Assembly: GCF_003590835.1 (NCBI RefSeq)
Contig: NZ_QYUQ01000002.1
Location: 1-64,000 of the forward strand
DNA from: Noviherbaspirillum sedimenti
Lineage (GTDB): Bacteria > Pseudomonadota > Gammaproteobacteria > Burkholderiales > Burkholderiaceae_D
Length of the DNA: 64,000 nt
Direction of reading: 5' to 3'
Below the pieces are notes generated by a model that saw only the letters and a list, made by a program, of their open reading frames with translations, was not told where the DNA came from and did not search any database. The translations under genes were made by a program, and so were the position numbers. Positions 18,650 to 29,676 of the stretch are shown piece after piece (position 1 is the first letter of the stretch; every line of letters begins with the position of its first letter).

Positions 18650-20158
18650 ATGAGCACTAATATTTTTTCAGTAGTCGAAGCGCGCTGCCGTCACGACGCA
18701 CCTTTGCTCTACACCGAAGATGGTACCACGATCAGCTATGGAGACATGCTGGCGCTGACCGCGCGTTACGCAAACCTGCTGGCTTCGCTTGGCGTAGTCA
18801 AGGGCGACCGCGTCGCGGCGCAGGTCGAAAAATCACCGGAAGCCCTTTTTCTTTACCTGGCTGTGATACGCATGGGCGCGATCTATCTACCTATGAACAC
18901 GGCGTACCAGTTACCGGAGATGGAGTATTTCTTCAAGGATGCCCAGCCAACTGTGTTCGTGCATGACCCCGCCAATGCGACTGCAAAGCAAGAACTGGCG
19001 ATGGCGTGCGGGATTCCGCATTGCCTTACGCTGGATGGGGCCGGCTTAGGTTCTCTGAGCGATCAATGCAGGGCGCAGTCCGCCAGCTTTGCAACAGTGG
19101 ATACGAGCAATGGTGAGGTCGCTGCCATTCTTTACACATCCGGCACGACTGGTCGCCCCAAGGGGGTGATGATCAGTCATGAAAATCTATTGGCCAATGG
19201 CGAGGCTCTAGTCAAACTATGGGGTTTTACCGGCGCGGATATCCAACTGCACGCATTACCTCTGTTTCATGCGCATGGACTTTTTCTCTCCACTCACTGT
19301 GCATTGCTAAGCGGTAGTAGCATGATTTTTTTAAAGAAATTTGTCGCTGCCAAAGTGGTTGAAATGTTGCCGCGTGCCACGGTGATGATGGGAGTCCCAA
19401 CATTTTACACGCGCTTGCTCGATACGCCCCAATTTGACTTGGTCGCATGTCATAACGTGCGCTTGTTCGTCAGCGGTTCAGCACCGCTGTTGCCGGAGAC
19501 TGCATTGTACATGCAGCAACGCACGGGCCATACAGTGCTGGAACGCTACGGTATGACGGAATCGCTGGTTATCACATCCAATCCCTTACACGGCGAACGA
19601 CGCATCGGATCCGTCGGCCTGCCAATAGAAGGTACAGAACTGCGCCTGGCAGACGAAGCCGTGAACGACAATCGGCCGCTACCGGCTGGCACCGTCGGTG
19701 CAATCCAGATTCGTGGCCCGGCTATCATGAAAGGCTACTGGCGTAATCCAGAAAAAACCGCCGAAGAGCTGACCAGCGATGGCTGGTTCAAAACCGGCGA
19801 TCTGGGCGTGCTGAGCGAAGACGGCTATCTGACCATCGTCGGGCGTTCCAAGGACCTGATCATCTCCGGCGGCTACAACATATATCCGAAAGAGGTGGAG
19901 TCGATACTCAATGCCATCCCGGGCGTGGTCGAATCGGCTGTAGTCGGCGTGGCACATCGCGATTTCGGCGAGGCAGTTACTGCTGTGCTGGTATGCAGTG
20001 AACCGGTGCCAAGTGCGGACGACATCATGGCCTCGCTAAAGGGACAGCTGGCCAATTACAAGTTACCGAAGAAAATATTTTTTGTCGCAGAATTCCCGCG
20101 CAACGCCATGGGTAAAGTGCTCAAGAACGAATTGCGCGCTATTTACGGCAAAGTTTGA
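18650..20158 (+). CDS. AMP-forming acyl-CoA synthetase (malonyl-CoA synthetase-like)
   Basis: The ANL-superfamily ligase activates a carboxylic acid with ATP and CoA. Visible motifs are ILYTSGTTGRPKGVMISH (P-loop), ERYGMTES (A5), WFKTGDLG (A7), GRSKDLIISGGYNIYP (A8 hinge), and a C-terminal lysine in NAMGKVLKN. The length of 502 residues resembles MatB-like ligases. The ATG at 18650 gives a normal N-terminus; a TTG at 18590 is possible but would add an unusual leader. It probably supplies the CoA ester used by the hydratase encoded just before it. Confidence 0.88.
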   Translation: MSTNIFSVVEARCRHDAPLLYTEDGTTISYGDMLALTARYANLLASLGVVKGDRVAAQVEKSPEALFLYLAVIRMGAIYLPMNTAYQLPEMEYFFKDAQPTVFVHDPANATAKQELAMACGIPHCLTLDGAGLGSLSDQCRAQSASFATVDTSNGEVAAILYTSGTTGRPKGVMISHENLLANGEALVKLWGFTGADIQLHALPLFHAHGLFLSTHCALLSGSSMIFLKKFVAAKVVEMLPRATVMMGVPTFYTRLLDTPQFDLVACHNVRLFVSGSAPLLPETALYMQQRTGHTVLERYGMTESLVITSNPLHGERRIGSVGLPIEGTELRLADEAVNDNRPLPAGTVGAIQIRGPAIMKGYWRNPEKTAEELTSDGWFKTGDLGVLSEDGYLTIVGRSKDLIISGGYNIYPKEVESILNAIPGVVESAVVGVAHRDFGEAVTAVLVCSEPVPSADDIMASLKGQLANYKLPKKIFFVAEFPRNAMGKVLKNELRAIYGKV

Positions 20159-20186
20159 CGCCAACCACATTCAATGGGGGAATGTC

Positions 20187-21167
20187 ATGAAAGCCATTGT
20201 CATCGTGCAGAAAGCCGGGCAGCCTTCCTCACTGGAATACCAAACCGTAGCCGATCCGGTGCTGCAACCGACTGAGTTGCTGGTGTCGGTCAAGGCTGCC
20301 GGTATCAACCGGATCGATTTGATGCGCTCGACCTCACATGGGACTGCGTCTGCCGGAGAGCCGCAGATCGCCGGTCTTGAGGTGGCGGGCGAAGTCATCG
20401 CTGTGGGTGCTGACGTGCATGGATTCGTCATTGGGGATCGCATCATGGCGATGACGCGCTCCGGCTACGCGGAATTGGCGGCGGTCGATTATCGCGTCGC
20501 CATGAAATTGCCGACCTCATTTTCTTATGATGAAGGGGCTGCCATTGCCACGGTCTATCCGACTGCACACGACGCGCTGGTCGTCAATGGCCGGTTCGCT
20601 GCAGGCAAGAGCGTGCTAATCCATGGCGTGTCCTCGGCCGTCGGCCTCGCGACGGTGCAGATAGCCAAAGCATTAGGTGCCGGCATCGTCATCGGTACTG
20701 CCCGATCGACCGGAAAGGCCGCGATGCTCGCGGGTTTTGGGCTGGAACATTTTGTCGATCTGGACAGTGGCGATCTCACCTCTGAAATCATGCGGCTGAC
20801 CTCGGGCAAGGGCGTGGATGTCGTGGTGGACATGGTGGGCAGTGGCGTGTTGGCTGCTAATCTGGCCTGCATGGCACTGGGCGGGTATCTCGTTTCGGTG
20901 GGGCGTATGGGTGGTACCAAGGACAGTATCGATCTCGACTTGTTGGCGCTGAAACGCCTGTCGCTGATCGGTGTTTCTTTCCGCATGCGTTCGGTGGAAG
21001 AGAAAGCCGCACTGTTTGCGCGCTTTCGCGAAGATATCTTTCCATTGTTCGATGCCGGCCTGTTACGCCCGCACATCGAGCGCGTATATCCGCTGGCACA
21101 AGCCGAGCAGGCGCAGGCAGACATGGCAAGTAATTGCCATTTCGGAAAACTGATTTTACAGCCTTAG
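20187..21167 (+). CDS. Zinc-independent MDR oxidoreductase (quinone reductase-like)
   Basis: The 326-residue medium-chain reductase has an N-terminal GroES-like domain and a nucleotide-binding domain with VLIHGVSSAVGLATVQIAKA, close to the AxxGxxG-type motif of NADPH:quinone oxidoreductases. No structural zinc cysteines are visible. A GGGGG sequence precedes the ATG at 20187. Its place at the end of the five-gene metabolic run suggests an enoyl or quinone-like reduction step, but the substrate is unknown. Confidence 0.85.
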   Translation: MKAIVIVQKAGQPSSLEYQTVADPVLQPTELLVSVKAAGINRIDLMRSTSHGTASAGEPQIAGLEVAGEVIAVGADVHGFVIGDRIMAMTRSGYAELAAVDYRVAMKLPTSFSYDEGAAIATVYPTAHDALVVNGRFAAGKSVLIHGVSSAVGLATVQIAKALGAGIVIGTARSTGKAAMLAGFGLEHFVDLDSGDLTSEIMRLTSGKGVDVVVDMVGSGVLAANLACMALGGYLVSVGRMGGTKDSIDLDLLALKRLSLIGVSFRMRSVEEKAALFARFREDIFPLFDAGLLRPHIERVYPLAQAEQAQADMASNCHFGKLILQP

Positions 21168-21336
21168 AAAATACGTCTGCCGGCCGCCTGCTACTGATGA
21201 TTTGCAGGCAGTTGTTTTGCACCCTTAGTTTTTTAGCCCTGAGTTCATCAATCATTCAATGAAGCCAGGAGCAGTTCCGTAATGGTCAATTTTAACGCAG
21301 CAAGCTAACCAACCGAGTTAACACAAAGGAGACACA

Positions 21337-22566
21337 ATGAAAACACAACGCTGGCAACATTCATGTCTGACCATCGCTATCGCCGCGCTGTCTACAGCGG
21401 CATACGCACAGCAATCCAAGATTTCTGATGAAGTCGTCAAAATCGGTGTCATCACCGATATGTCCGGTAATTATTCTGATTTCGCTGGCCAAGGCGCGGT
21501 GACGGCCGTAAAGATGGCGATTGAAGACTTTGGTGGCAAGGTGCTGGGCAAGCCGATCGAACTGATCGTCGCCGACCATCTGAACAAGGCTGACATAGGT
21601 GCTGCGAAAGCGCGCGAATGGTTCGATACGCAAAAAGTCGATGTGATCACCGAATTGACGAATTCGTCGGTTGCGCTGGCTGTGGTCAAGCTGGCCAAAG
21701 AAAAAAACCGCATTGCCATCGTCAACGGTGCACTGACCGCCAGAATCACCAATGAAGATTGCACGCCCAACAGCATCCATTACGTAGCCGATACCTATGG
21801 TCTGGCAAAAGGCACCGGGGAAGCAGTGGTCGCAGAGGGTGGCAATACCTGGTACCTGCTCGCGGCCGATTATGCTTTCGGCGCGCTAATGCAAGAGCAA
21901 CTGACTCAAGTGGTCACTGCCAGCGGTGGCAAGGTAGTGGGGGCGCTCAAGCATCCGCTGAGCACACCCGATTTCTCGTCGTTCCTGCTGCAGGCGCAGA
22001 ATTCAGGTGCGAAAGTCATCGGCCTTGCCAATGGAGGCGTCGATCTGGTCAATACGATGAAAACCGCCAATGAATTCGGTATTCCGCAATCTGGCAAGCA
22101 GACGCTAATCGGCTTGGCGACGGTGATCACCGACATCCATGGCATGGGACTGAAAACTGCGCAGGGACTTACGCTAACCACGGCCTTCTACTGGGATGCC
22201 GATGAGCAAACGCGCAAATTTTCCAAGCGGTATTTTGAGCGCATGAAGAAAATGCCCAATATGATTCATGCCGGAAATTATTCGTCGACGATGCATTATC
22301 TGAACGCCGTTAAGGCTGCAGGCACCGATGACGCACAGACCGTGATGGCCAAAATGCGCGAAATGCCGATCAACGACTTTTTCGCTAAAAACGGTCGCAT
22401 CCGCGAAGACGGTAAGATGGTTCACGATCTTTACCTGATGCAGGTCAAGACACCGGCTGAATCGAAATATCCTTGGGACTACTACAAGCTCAAGGCCGTG
22501 ATTCCTGCAAGTAGTGTGACGCTGCCGGCCGCGCAAAGCAAGTGTGCGCTGCTGCCGAAGTCGTAG
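21337..22566 (+). CDS. ABC transporter substrate-binding protein, branched-chain amino acid/aromatic acid type
   Basis: The protein has a signal peptide ending at AAYAQ and a type I periplasmic-binding fold (VKIGVITDMSG at the start, then TNSSVALAVVKLAKE). Its 409 residues match the LivK/Peripla_BP_6 family used for amino acids and aromatic or organic acids. No permease or ATPase gene is next to it, so it must use a transporter encoded elsewhere or is an orphan. It presumably delivers the substrate of the upstream operon, from which it is separated by about 170 bp. A terminator follows. Confidence 0.88.
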   Translation: MKTQRWQHSCLTIAIAALSTAAYAQQSKISDEVVKIGVITDMSGNYSDFAGQGAVTAVKMAIEDFGGKVLGKPIELIVADHLNKADIGAAKAREWFDTQKVDVITELTNSSVALAVVKLAKEKNRIAIVNGALTARITNEDCTPNSIHYVADTYGLAKGTGEAVVAEGGNTWYLLAADYAFGALMQEQLTQVVTASGGKVVGALKHPLSTPDFSSFLLQAQNSGAKVIGLANGGVDLVNTMKTANEFGIPQSGKQTLIGLATVITDIHGMGLKTAQGLTLTTAFYWDADEQTRKFSKRYFERMKKMPNMIHAGNYSSTMHYLNAVKAAGTDDAQTVMAKMREMPINDFFAKNGRIREDGKMVHDLYLMQVKTPAESKYPWDYYKLKAVIPASSVTLPAAQSKCALLPKS

Positions 22567-22596
22567 TCGTAGGCATAGTGAGATAAACGTAATGAG

Positions 22597-22619
22597 AGCC
22601 GCCTTCGGGTGGCTTTTTT
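22597..22619 (+). terminator. Rho-independent terminator
   Basis: AGCCGCC, a TTCG loop, and GGTGGCT followed by a T-run form a classical terminator 30 bp after the substrate-binding protein gene. Confidence 0.85.
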
Positions 22620-22653
22620 GATGGCGTCGATATACGACTGGATGTGTAAGGTT

Positions 22654-22821
22654 TGTTATCGGGTTGTACTGGACGGCGAGAGTTACCGCAGCCTGAAACC
22701 GACGCCAGAGAAATTCACGCCACCGGCCGCGAAAGGAAGTAAGGCCGGGGCACCGTGACCGGCGAATCCGGGCGAACGTGACCGGGCATTCCGGTCCATC
22801 GTGACCGATTTCGGGCAACTG
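22654..22821 (+). mobile_element. Remnant of an IS21-family element (istB 3' end plus end repeats)
   Basis: The frame from 22654 to the stop at 22756-22758 encodes YRVVLDGESYRSLKP and a KFTPPAAKG tail, which resembles the C-terminus of IstB ATPases. It runs into three direct repeats with an exact 23 bp period, marked by CGTGACCG at 22754, 22777 and 22800. Such repeats are typical of IS21 ends. The rest of istB and all of istA are missing, so this is a leftover of a lost or deleted insertion. Confidence 0.6.
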
Positions 22822-23327
22822 CCGAAACGCCACCGCCCGCAGTACGCGCCATGCTTTCCGCAGGCTACGGAGTTGCCGGACAAAAAACTGTCCGGCAAGG
22901 GCTACCACCCCGGCACCCACCGCCGAACTTCGCCATACGGCCGGCGAAGCCCGCTTCATGGCGCTCTGATCCTCCGCAGCTGCATTACCGCCTTGGCCCG
23001 GCAACATGGCGCTGATCCCGCCATACGCGCTAGAAAGCGCGCTCGCGAAATGCACGTAATTACAGCAAAAAGCGCTATTGCAAAAACATCCAAAATCGCG
23101 CATCCTTGCGCCCAGTTTGATCCCCTGAAATGGCAGGTAAAAGTGGCGCGATTACGCCGAAAATCGGTGGCGCCTTAATGCCGAAAGTTCACAGCCAATA
23201 ACGACGGTAAGGGTTGTGCCTTGGAATATCGCTCCTGGAATCGAACATTAGCTGATGACGGCGAGGCTGCCTGAATCGAAACTGGCATGTCACCGTTCGC
23301 GGGAATCCTAATCTGACAAAAATCCAA
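22822..23327. other. Non-coding stretch between IS21 remnant and Sir2 gene
   Basis: No convincing gene is present. A 10 bp perfect stem (22873-22882 with 22889-22898, TTGCCGGACA and its complement) surrounds a 6-base loop, without a T-run. The minus-strand frame through here runs into the antisense of the upstream gene and looks like a shadow. The stretch may be the flank of the degraded IS. Confidence 0.5.
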
Positions 23328-24190
23328 ATGACGGATGCGTCTTCAATCGACGCCGCCTGCTTCGAGGCAGCCGAACTGATTTCCCAGGCGGATAGTCTGC
23401 TCTTATTACTGCCGGCGCCGGCATCGGCATCGACTCCGGTTTGCCCGATTTCAGGGGCGACAACGGCTTCTGGAAAGCCTACCCGGCGCTGGGCGATCTC
23501 GGTATGCGGTTCTACGAAGTGGCCAATCCCAAGGCCTTCGAATCGATGCCTGCCATTGCCTGGGGCTTCTATGGCCACCGTCTCAATCTGTATCGGGACG
23601 CTGTTCCGCATGCGGGATTTGCCCGGCTGTTGAACCTGTCCCGGAAAATGCCCAACGGCGCTTTCGTCTTCACCAGCAACGTCGATGGCCAATTCCAGAA
23701 GGCGGGTTTCGATCCGGATCGCATCATTGAGTGTCATGGTTCGATCCACCATCTTCAATGCTTCAACGCGTGCGGCCAATCGACCTGGCCGGCGGATGAC
23801 TTTGTGCCTGTCATTGATATCGCGCATTGCAAATTGCAGTCTGCTTTGCCGACCTGCCCTGCCTGCGGTGGCCTTGCGCGCCCCAACATCATGATGTTCG
23901 GCGATTGGGATTGGAATGGGAAAAATGCCGAGCGTCAAAAAACCAGATTCGATGCCTGGATGGCACGGACGGAAAGGCCGATCGTAATCGAAATCGGCGC
24001 AGGCACGGCCATACCAACCGTACGCTACTTTGGCGAGGAGGCGGGATGTCCGCTGATCCGCATCAATCCAACCGAATATCAGGTGGGACTGGTGCGAGAC
24101 ATCGCCATTTCTCTGGGTGCCCTGGATGGCATTACCCGTATTACCAAGGTCTTAGAGAACATTGTGCCCATTTTTAGACCAATAATTTAA
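23328..24190 (+). pseudogene. Sir2-family NAD-dependent deacylase, frameshifted near the N-terminus
   Basis: The first frame gives AAELISQADSLL and would then need the NAD-binding TAGAGIGIDSGLPDF, but this lies in another frame after about 23400-23407. One base is missing or extra there. From 23423 on the second frame is complete to 24190, with TSNVDG, the catalytic histidine region ECHGSIH, and two cysteine pairs (CFNAC and CPAC) for zinc. Without the fix, the product lacks the essential GAGxS loop. A sequencing error cannot be excluded. The repaired protein would have about 287 residues, close to the stand-alone bacterial Sir2 size. Confidence 0.8.
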
Positions 24191-24280
24191 ATGGGCTACA
24201 TTCGGATTTGTTGTCAACGTTATCTGGGCAGGCGGCGTTTTTCAAGCAGGCATACCGCCTTATTCTGGAGGAATATCGCA

Positions 24281-24598
24281 ATGAAAAAACTTATCCTGGC
24301 TGCCGTCAGCCTTTTCTTTACTGCAGGCATTGCTTGTGCTCAAACACCAGCACCTTCATCTCCCGATAAGGCCGCAACGCCGCCCATGGCCAGTTGCGCA
24401 AGCAAAGCAGTGGACAAGAACGGCAAGCCACTGGCCGGTGCTGCAAAAGCGTCTTTTATGAAGAAATGCGAAGCAGGCGATAAAGGCGCAGTGGCTGCGA
24501 GTTGCGAAACGAAAGCAGTCGACAAGCATGGCAAGCATTTGGCCGGCGCGGCGAAGACGTCGTTCATGAAAAAGTGTGAAGCAGACGCCGGAAAATAA
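24281..24598 (+). CDS. psiF: PsiF-repeat periplasmic protein
   Basis: The 105-residue protein has a signal peptide (cleavage after ACA-Q) and two PsiF repeats of the type C-x-x-KAVDKxGKxLAGAAKxSFMKKC. The family name comes from phosphate-starvation induction of E. coli psiF, but its function is unknown. GGAGG precedes the ATG. A shared bidirectional terminator separates it from the convergent NUDIX gene. Confidence 0.9.
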   Translation: MKKLILAAVSLFFTAGIACAQTPAPSSPDKAATPPMASCASKAVDKNGKPLAGAAKASFMKKCEAGDKGAVAASCETKAVDKHGKHLAGAAKTSFMKKCEADAGK

Positions 24599-24615
24599 TT
24601 ACGCAAGACAAAGAA

Positions 24616-24641
24616 GAAAGCCGGCGCAAGCCGGTTTTCTT
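24616..24641. terminator. Bidirectional terminator between psiF and NUDIX gene
   Basis: GAAAGCCGGC and GCCGGTTTTC pair around a GCAA loop. T-rich sequence follows on the plus strand and A-rich sequence precedes it, so it can serve both convergent genes. Confidence 0.75.
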
Positions 24642-24660
24642 CTGCCAGGACGGGCTATCT

Positions 24661-25113
24661 CTACCAATCCAGGGAGAGCAATTGCTGCGCCATCGGCAGC
24701 AGGCACAACGATGGAATATCCTCACGCGTCGCCCAGGTATAGCCATCCATCTCCGGTGTCGGCGCACCCGTCTCGCGATGGGAAAAATGGCTGGTACAGA
24801 CAAGGTGGCCAAGGCATTCCAGATTTTCCGGCGCACGCACCTTGTACAGATGCAGTCTTTTGTGCTTTTGATAGGCGAAGCCACCGATTTCTTCAAATGC
24901 GGAATGGGCAAAATCGAGGCCGGTTTCTTCCATTAATTCCCGCTTTGCCGCTTCCAGCGTGGACTCGCCGGATTCTCGCATTCCCTTGGGAATATCCCAG
25001 TGACGGGTGCCAGTGACGTGGCAGACAAGTAGCTGTCCGCGCTGATTGAGAATGAGGGTGCCACAGGAAGTTGGCATTTCAATGGGTACTGTGGCATGAG
25101 CCAATGCTGTCAT
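24661..25113 (-). CDS. NUDIX hydrolase
   Basis: The 150-residue protein contains the NUDIX box from G44, with E50, REL, EE and G as in GX5EX7REUXEEXGU (GMRESGESTLEAAKREL, then MEETGL). The preceding HWDIPKG stretch resembles diadenosine-polyphosphate or ADP-ribose hydrolases of the MutT type. AAGGAG precedes the start. It is monocistronic and convergent with psiF. The substrate is not predictable. Confidence 0.9.
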   Translation of the reverse strand: MTALAHATVPIEMPTSCGTLILNQRGQLLVCHVTGTRHWDIPKGMRESGESTLEAAKRELMEETGLDFAHSAFEEIGGFAYQKHKRLHLYKVRAPENLECLGHLVCTSHFSHRETGAPTPEMDGYTWATREDIPSLCLLPMAQQLLSLDW

Positions 25114-25189
25114 GCAAACTCCTTAAAGGGAAAACAAGTGAAATGCTTCGATCGACTCTGCCAGGTCGGTGCGTTTCTCCGACATGGAA

Positions 25190-25690
25190 TTATCTCCTTG
25201 GGGTCAACGTGCCATTGCTCACCTTCACGCGTTGCCCGGAGTGCCAGCGGCTGTTCCCGGCTTCGGAAAATGAGCGCACCGAGCCGTTCGTCATTCTGAC
25301 GCGTACCTGGGTGACCGTAGTCGAATTCATTTTTTTCTCCACCACATTGCCGGCATAGCCGCCGCCGACGGCGCCGGCCACGGTCGCCAGTGCGCGGCCG
25401 CTGCCGCCACCAACCTGGTTGCCGAGCAGGCCGCCGATCACGGCGCCTGAAGCAATACCCACTCCACTGCCTTTTTCAGCCGGCTTTTGATGGGTATGGG
25501 TTGAGATCACCGTCCCGCAATTGCGGCAAGCTGACTGGGCATGAGGATTTGGTGGCGCTGCCTGTGCGGCAATCGGTGTCCCGACGCTGAGTGTGCCGAC
25601 GAGCAGCACGGCAGCTGTGGCGCGTGTCAGCAAAGACGGGATGAGGTGCGACAAGTGACCTGTTTTCATGGCAAATTGGGATGGTTTCAT
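25190..25690 (-). CDS. Glycine-zipper 2TM envelope protein
   Basis: The protein has a signal-type hydrophobic segment ending around AAQAAPP and a CRNCG pair. It then has a glycine-zipper pair (GAVIGGLLGNQVGGG and LATVAGAVGGGYAGN), followed by a small soluble tail (VRVRMTNGSVRSF). This is the SlyB/Rick_17kDa-like 2TM layout and is probably a periplasmic or outer-membrane associated protein. A closely related paralogue is encoded at 39563-40300. Two ATGs lie in almost repeated contexts at 25690 and 25669, and either may be used. Confidence 0.8.
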   Translation of the reverse strand: MKPSQFAMKTGHLSHLIPSLLTRATAAVLLVGTLSVGTPIAAQAAPPNPHAQSACRNCGTVISTHTHQKPAEKGSGVGIASGAVIGGLLGNQVGGGSGRALATVAGAVGGGYAGNVVEKKMNSTTVTQVRVRMTNGSVRSFSEAGNSRWHSGQRVKVSNGTLTPRR

Positions 25691-26003
25691 GGCAAATCAG
25701 AAAGGACGCCTTGGCGTTACATGCAAGCAGATTACGGCTTTTGCTTTGGAGGTGCTAGCCGGCAATGTGTTTCATATGTAAGGTTTTGTAAGGGCGCCTG
25801 GGGCGTAAGGAATTTTAAAATTCCCTGGATAAAAATGTGCGCGCGTCAGGGGCGTGGGTATTTCCCATGCCATCGACATGCGCGTATTCTCGGCAGCACA
25901 TAACATCGGTCCTGCGGAAAAGCGCTAGCGCCCGGCGGCATGAGCCGCGACTGGAATATTGCACGAAAACGTGAAATGGTATTGTTTTGCGTCGGAAATG
26001 AGA
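25691..26003. other. Intergenic region before tRNA-Asn terminator
   Basis: No gene, RNA or repeat is convincing here. Short open frames on both strands lack ribosome-binding sites and protein-like composition. It lies inside the putative island next to the intact tRNA, where an integrase would be expected, but none is seen. Confidence 0.5.
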
Positions 26004-26031
26004 AAGGGGCCACGTTTTCACGTGGCCCCTT
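26004..26031 (-). terminator. Strong hairpin downstream of tRNA-Asn
   Basis: An 11 bp perfect stem (AAGGGGCCACG with its complement) and a 6-base loop lie 10 bp after the 3' end of tRNA-Asn. Only a short T-run follows on the minus strand. Confidence 0.75.
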
Positions 26032-26040
26032 AATGAAGCT

Positions 26041-26116
26041 TGGCTCCCCGACCTGGACTCGAACCAGGGACCTGCGGATTAACAGTCCGTCGCTCTACCA
26101 ACTGAGCTATCAGGGA
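26041..26116 (-). tRNA. tRNA-Asn (GTT)
   Basis: The 76 nt gene on the minus strand begins TCCCTGATAGCTCAGTTGGT and ends with encoded GCCA. The acceptor stem pairs with one G-U, and the anticodon loop reads CTGTTAA with anticodon GTT. The T-arm GGTTCGAGTCC is standard. It lies downstream of tyrB on the same strand. Its 3' half is duplicated at 9138-9188. Confidence 0.97.
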
Positions 26117-26178
26117 AAGGAGACAAGATTATAGGGGCTATCTACGATCTTGTCAAAGCCTTGCGGCAATTTTGTTGA

Positions 26179-27393
26179 TTACAGCACCTTGGCGATGGCA
26201 TCGACCACATTGTCGATGTTGCGCGAGTTCAAGGCTGCCACGCAGATACGGCCGGTGTCGACTGCATAGATCGCAAATTCCTCGCGCAGGCGGCCGACCT
26301 GGTCCTTGGTCAGGCCGGAATACGAGAACATGCCGCGCTGCTGGATGACGAAGTCGAAATCCTGGCCAGGAGCCTTGGCTTTCAGTTTTTTCACCAGCTC
26401 GCCACGCATTTCCTTGATGCGCACGCGCATGCCGGCCAGCTCCTCTTCCCACAGCTTGCGCAGTTCCGGTGTCGACAGCACGGTGGCAACCACCTGGCCG
26501 CCATGGATCGGCGGGTTGGAATAGTTGGTGCGCACCACGCGCTTCAGTTGCGACAGCACGCGGGCGGCTTCCTCGGCGCTGGCGGCGACGATGGACAGGG
26601 CGCCGACGCGCTCGCCGTACAGCGAGAACGACTTCGAGAACGAATTCGAGACGAACAGCGGGCCGCCGGCGTCGGCGAAGCGGCGCACCACCTTGCCGTC
26701 GGCATCGATGCCGTCGCCAAAGCCCTGGTAAGCCATGTCGAGGAAGGGGATCAGGCCGCGCTGGGCAACCACTTCAATGACCTGGGTCCACTGCTCTTCG
26801 GTGAGGTCGGCGCCGGTCGGGTTGTGGCAGCAGGCGTGCAGCACGACGATGGCGCCGGCTGGCATGTCCTTCAGGGCGGCCAGCATGCCGCCAAAGTTCA
26901 CGCCACGGGTGGCGGCATCGTAGTACGGGTAGTTATTGACGACGAAGCCGGCCGATTCGAACAGGGCGCGGTGGTTTTCCCAGGACGGGTCGCTGATCCA
27001 GATTTGCGAATCCGGCGAAAAGCGCTTGAGGAAGTCGGCGCCCAGTTTCAATGCGCCGGTGCCGCCGATGGCTTGCGCGGTCACCGCGCGTTTTTCCGTG
27101 ATGACGGCGCTGTCGGCGCCGAACACCAGTTCCTGCACTGCCTTGTCGTACGCTGCCAGGCCTTCGATCGGCAGGTAGGTGCGCGGCGCCAGCTTTTCCA
27201 TCAACTGCGCTTCGGCCTTTTTCACGCATTCCAGCAACGGCACCTTGCCGTTGTCGTCGTAATAGACGCCGACACCCAGGTTGGTCTTGCCCGGGTTCTT
27301 GTCAGCATTGAATGCCTCGGTAATGCCGAGGATGGGGTCGCGCGGGGCCATTTCAATGGCGCCGAAAAGGGAGGCGGAAAGAGGTGCGGTCAT
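26179..27393 (-). CDS. tyrB: Aromatic amino acid/aspartate aminotransferase
   Basis: The PLP enzyme of 404 residues moves the amino group between aspartate or aromatic amino acids and 2-oxoglutarate. Family Ia motifs are clear: HACCHNPTGADLT, DMAYQGFGDG and SNSFSKSFSLYGERVG with the Schiff-base lysine. I chose the ATG at 27393 (MTAPLSASLFGAIEMAPRDP), which matches the usual N-terminus. It is divergent from uvrB, with 128 bp between the starts. TyrB and AspC cannot be separated with certainty from the sequence alone. Confidence 0.92.
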   Translation of the reverse strand: MTAPLSASLFGAIEMAPRDPILGITEAFNADKNPGKTNLGVGVYYDDNGKVPLLECVKKAEAQLMEKLAPRTYLPIEGLAAYDKAVQELVFGADSAVITEKRAVTAQAIGGTGALKLGADFLKRFSPDSQIWISDPSWENHRALFESAGFVVNNYPYYDAATRGVNFGGMLAALKDMPAGAIVVLHACCHNPTGADLTEEQWTQVIEVVAQRGLIPFLDMAYQGFGDGIDADGKVVRRFADAGGPLFVSNSFSKSFSLYGERVGALSIVAASAEEAARVLSQLKRVVRTNYSNPPIHGGQVVATVLSTPELRKLWEEELAGMRVRIKEMRGELVKKLKAKAPGQDFDFVIQQRGMFSYSGLTKDQVGRLREEFAIYAVDTGRICVAALNSRNIDNVVDAIAKVL

Positions 27394-27521
27394 CGTGATA
27401 ACATGAAAAGTTGGCTGCGTTGGTGATGGTGCAGCAGGGTTGTCCAATCGACAAAGCCACGGGTCTTGAACGGGTTTTGCACTGGATTGCAACCTAATAT
27501 TCTATCAAAGGTCGAACATTC

Positions 27522-29615
<2,094 letters not shown>

Positions 29616-29676
29616 CCAGGTGCCGGCGGCGGCGCACTGCCGCTACAATCGCTGTTTTTCGATTGAGGCGTTCGCC

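Noticed and set aside
22754..22821. Three regular repeats taken as a possible CRISPR array
   Set aside because: Only three units, a 23 bp period with no spacers, and an istB-like tail beside them; IS21 end repeats explain them better.
22174..23103. A 309-residue minus-strand frame over the substrate-binding gene and IS remnant
   Set aside because: Half is antisense to a conserved gene and the rest crosses the terminator and IS21 end repeats.
26041..26116. An integrase gene next to the intact tRNA-Asn
   Set aside because: I looked for one on both strands between 25.1 and 26.0 kb and found only NUDIX, glycine-zipper and non-coding DNA.
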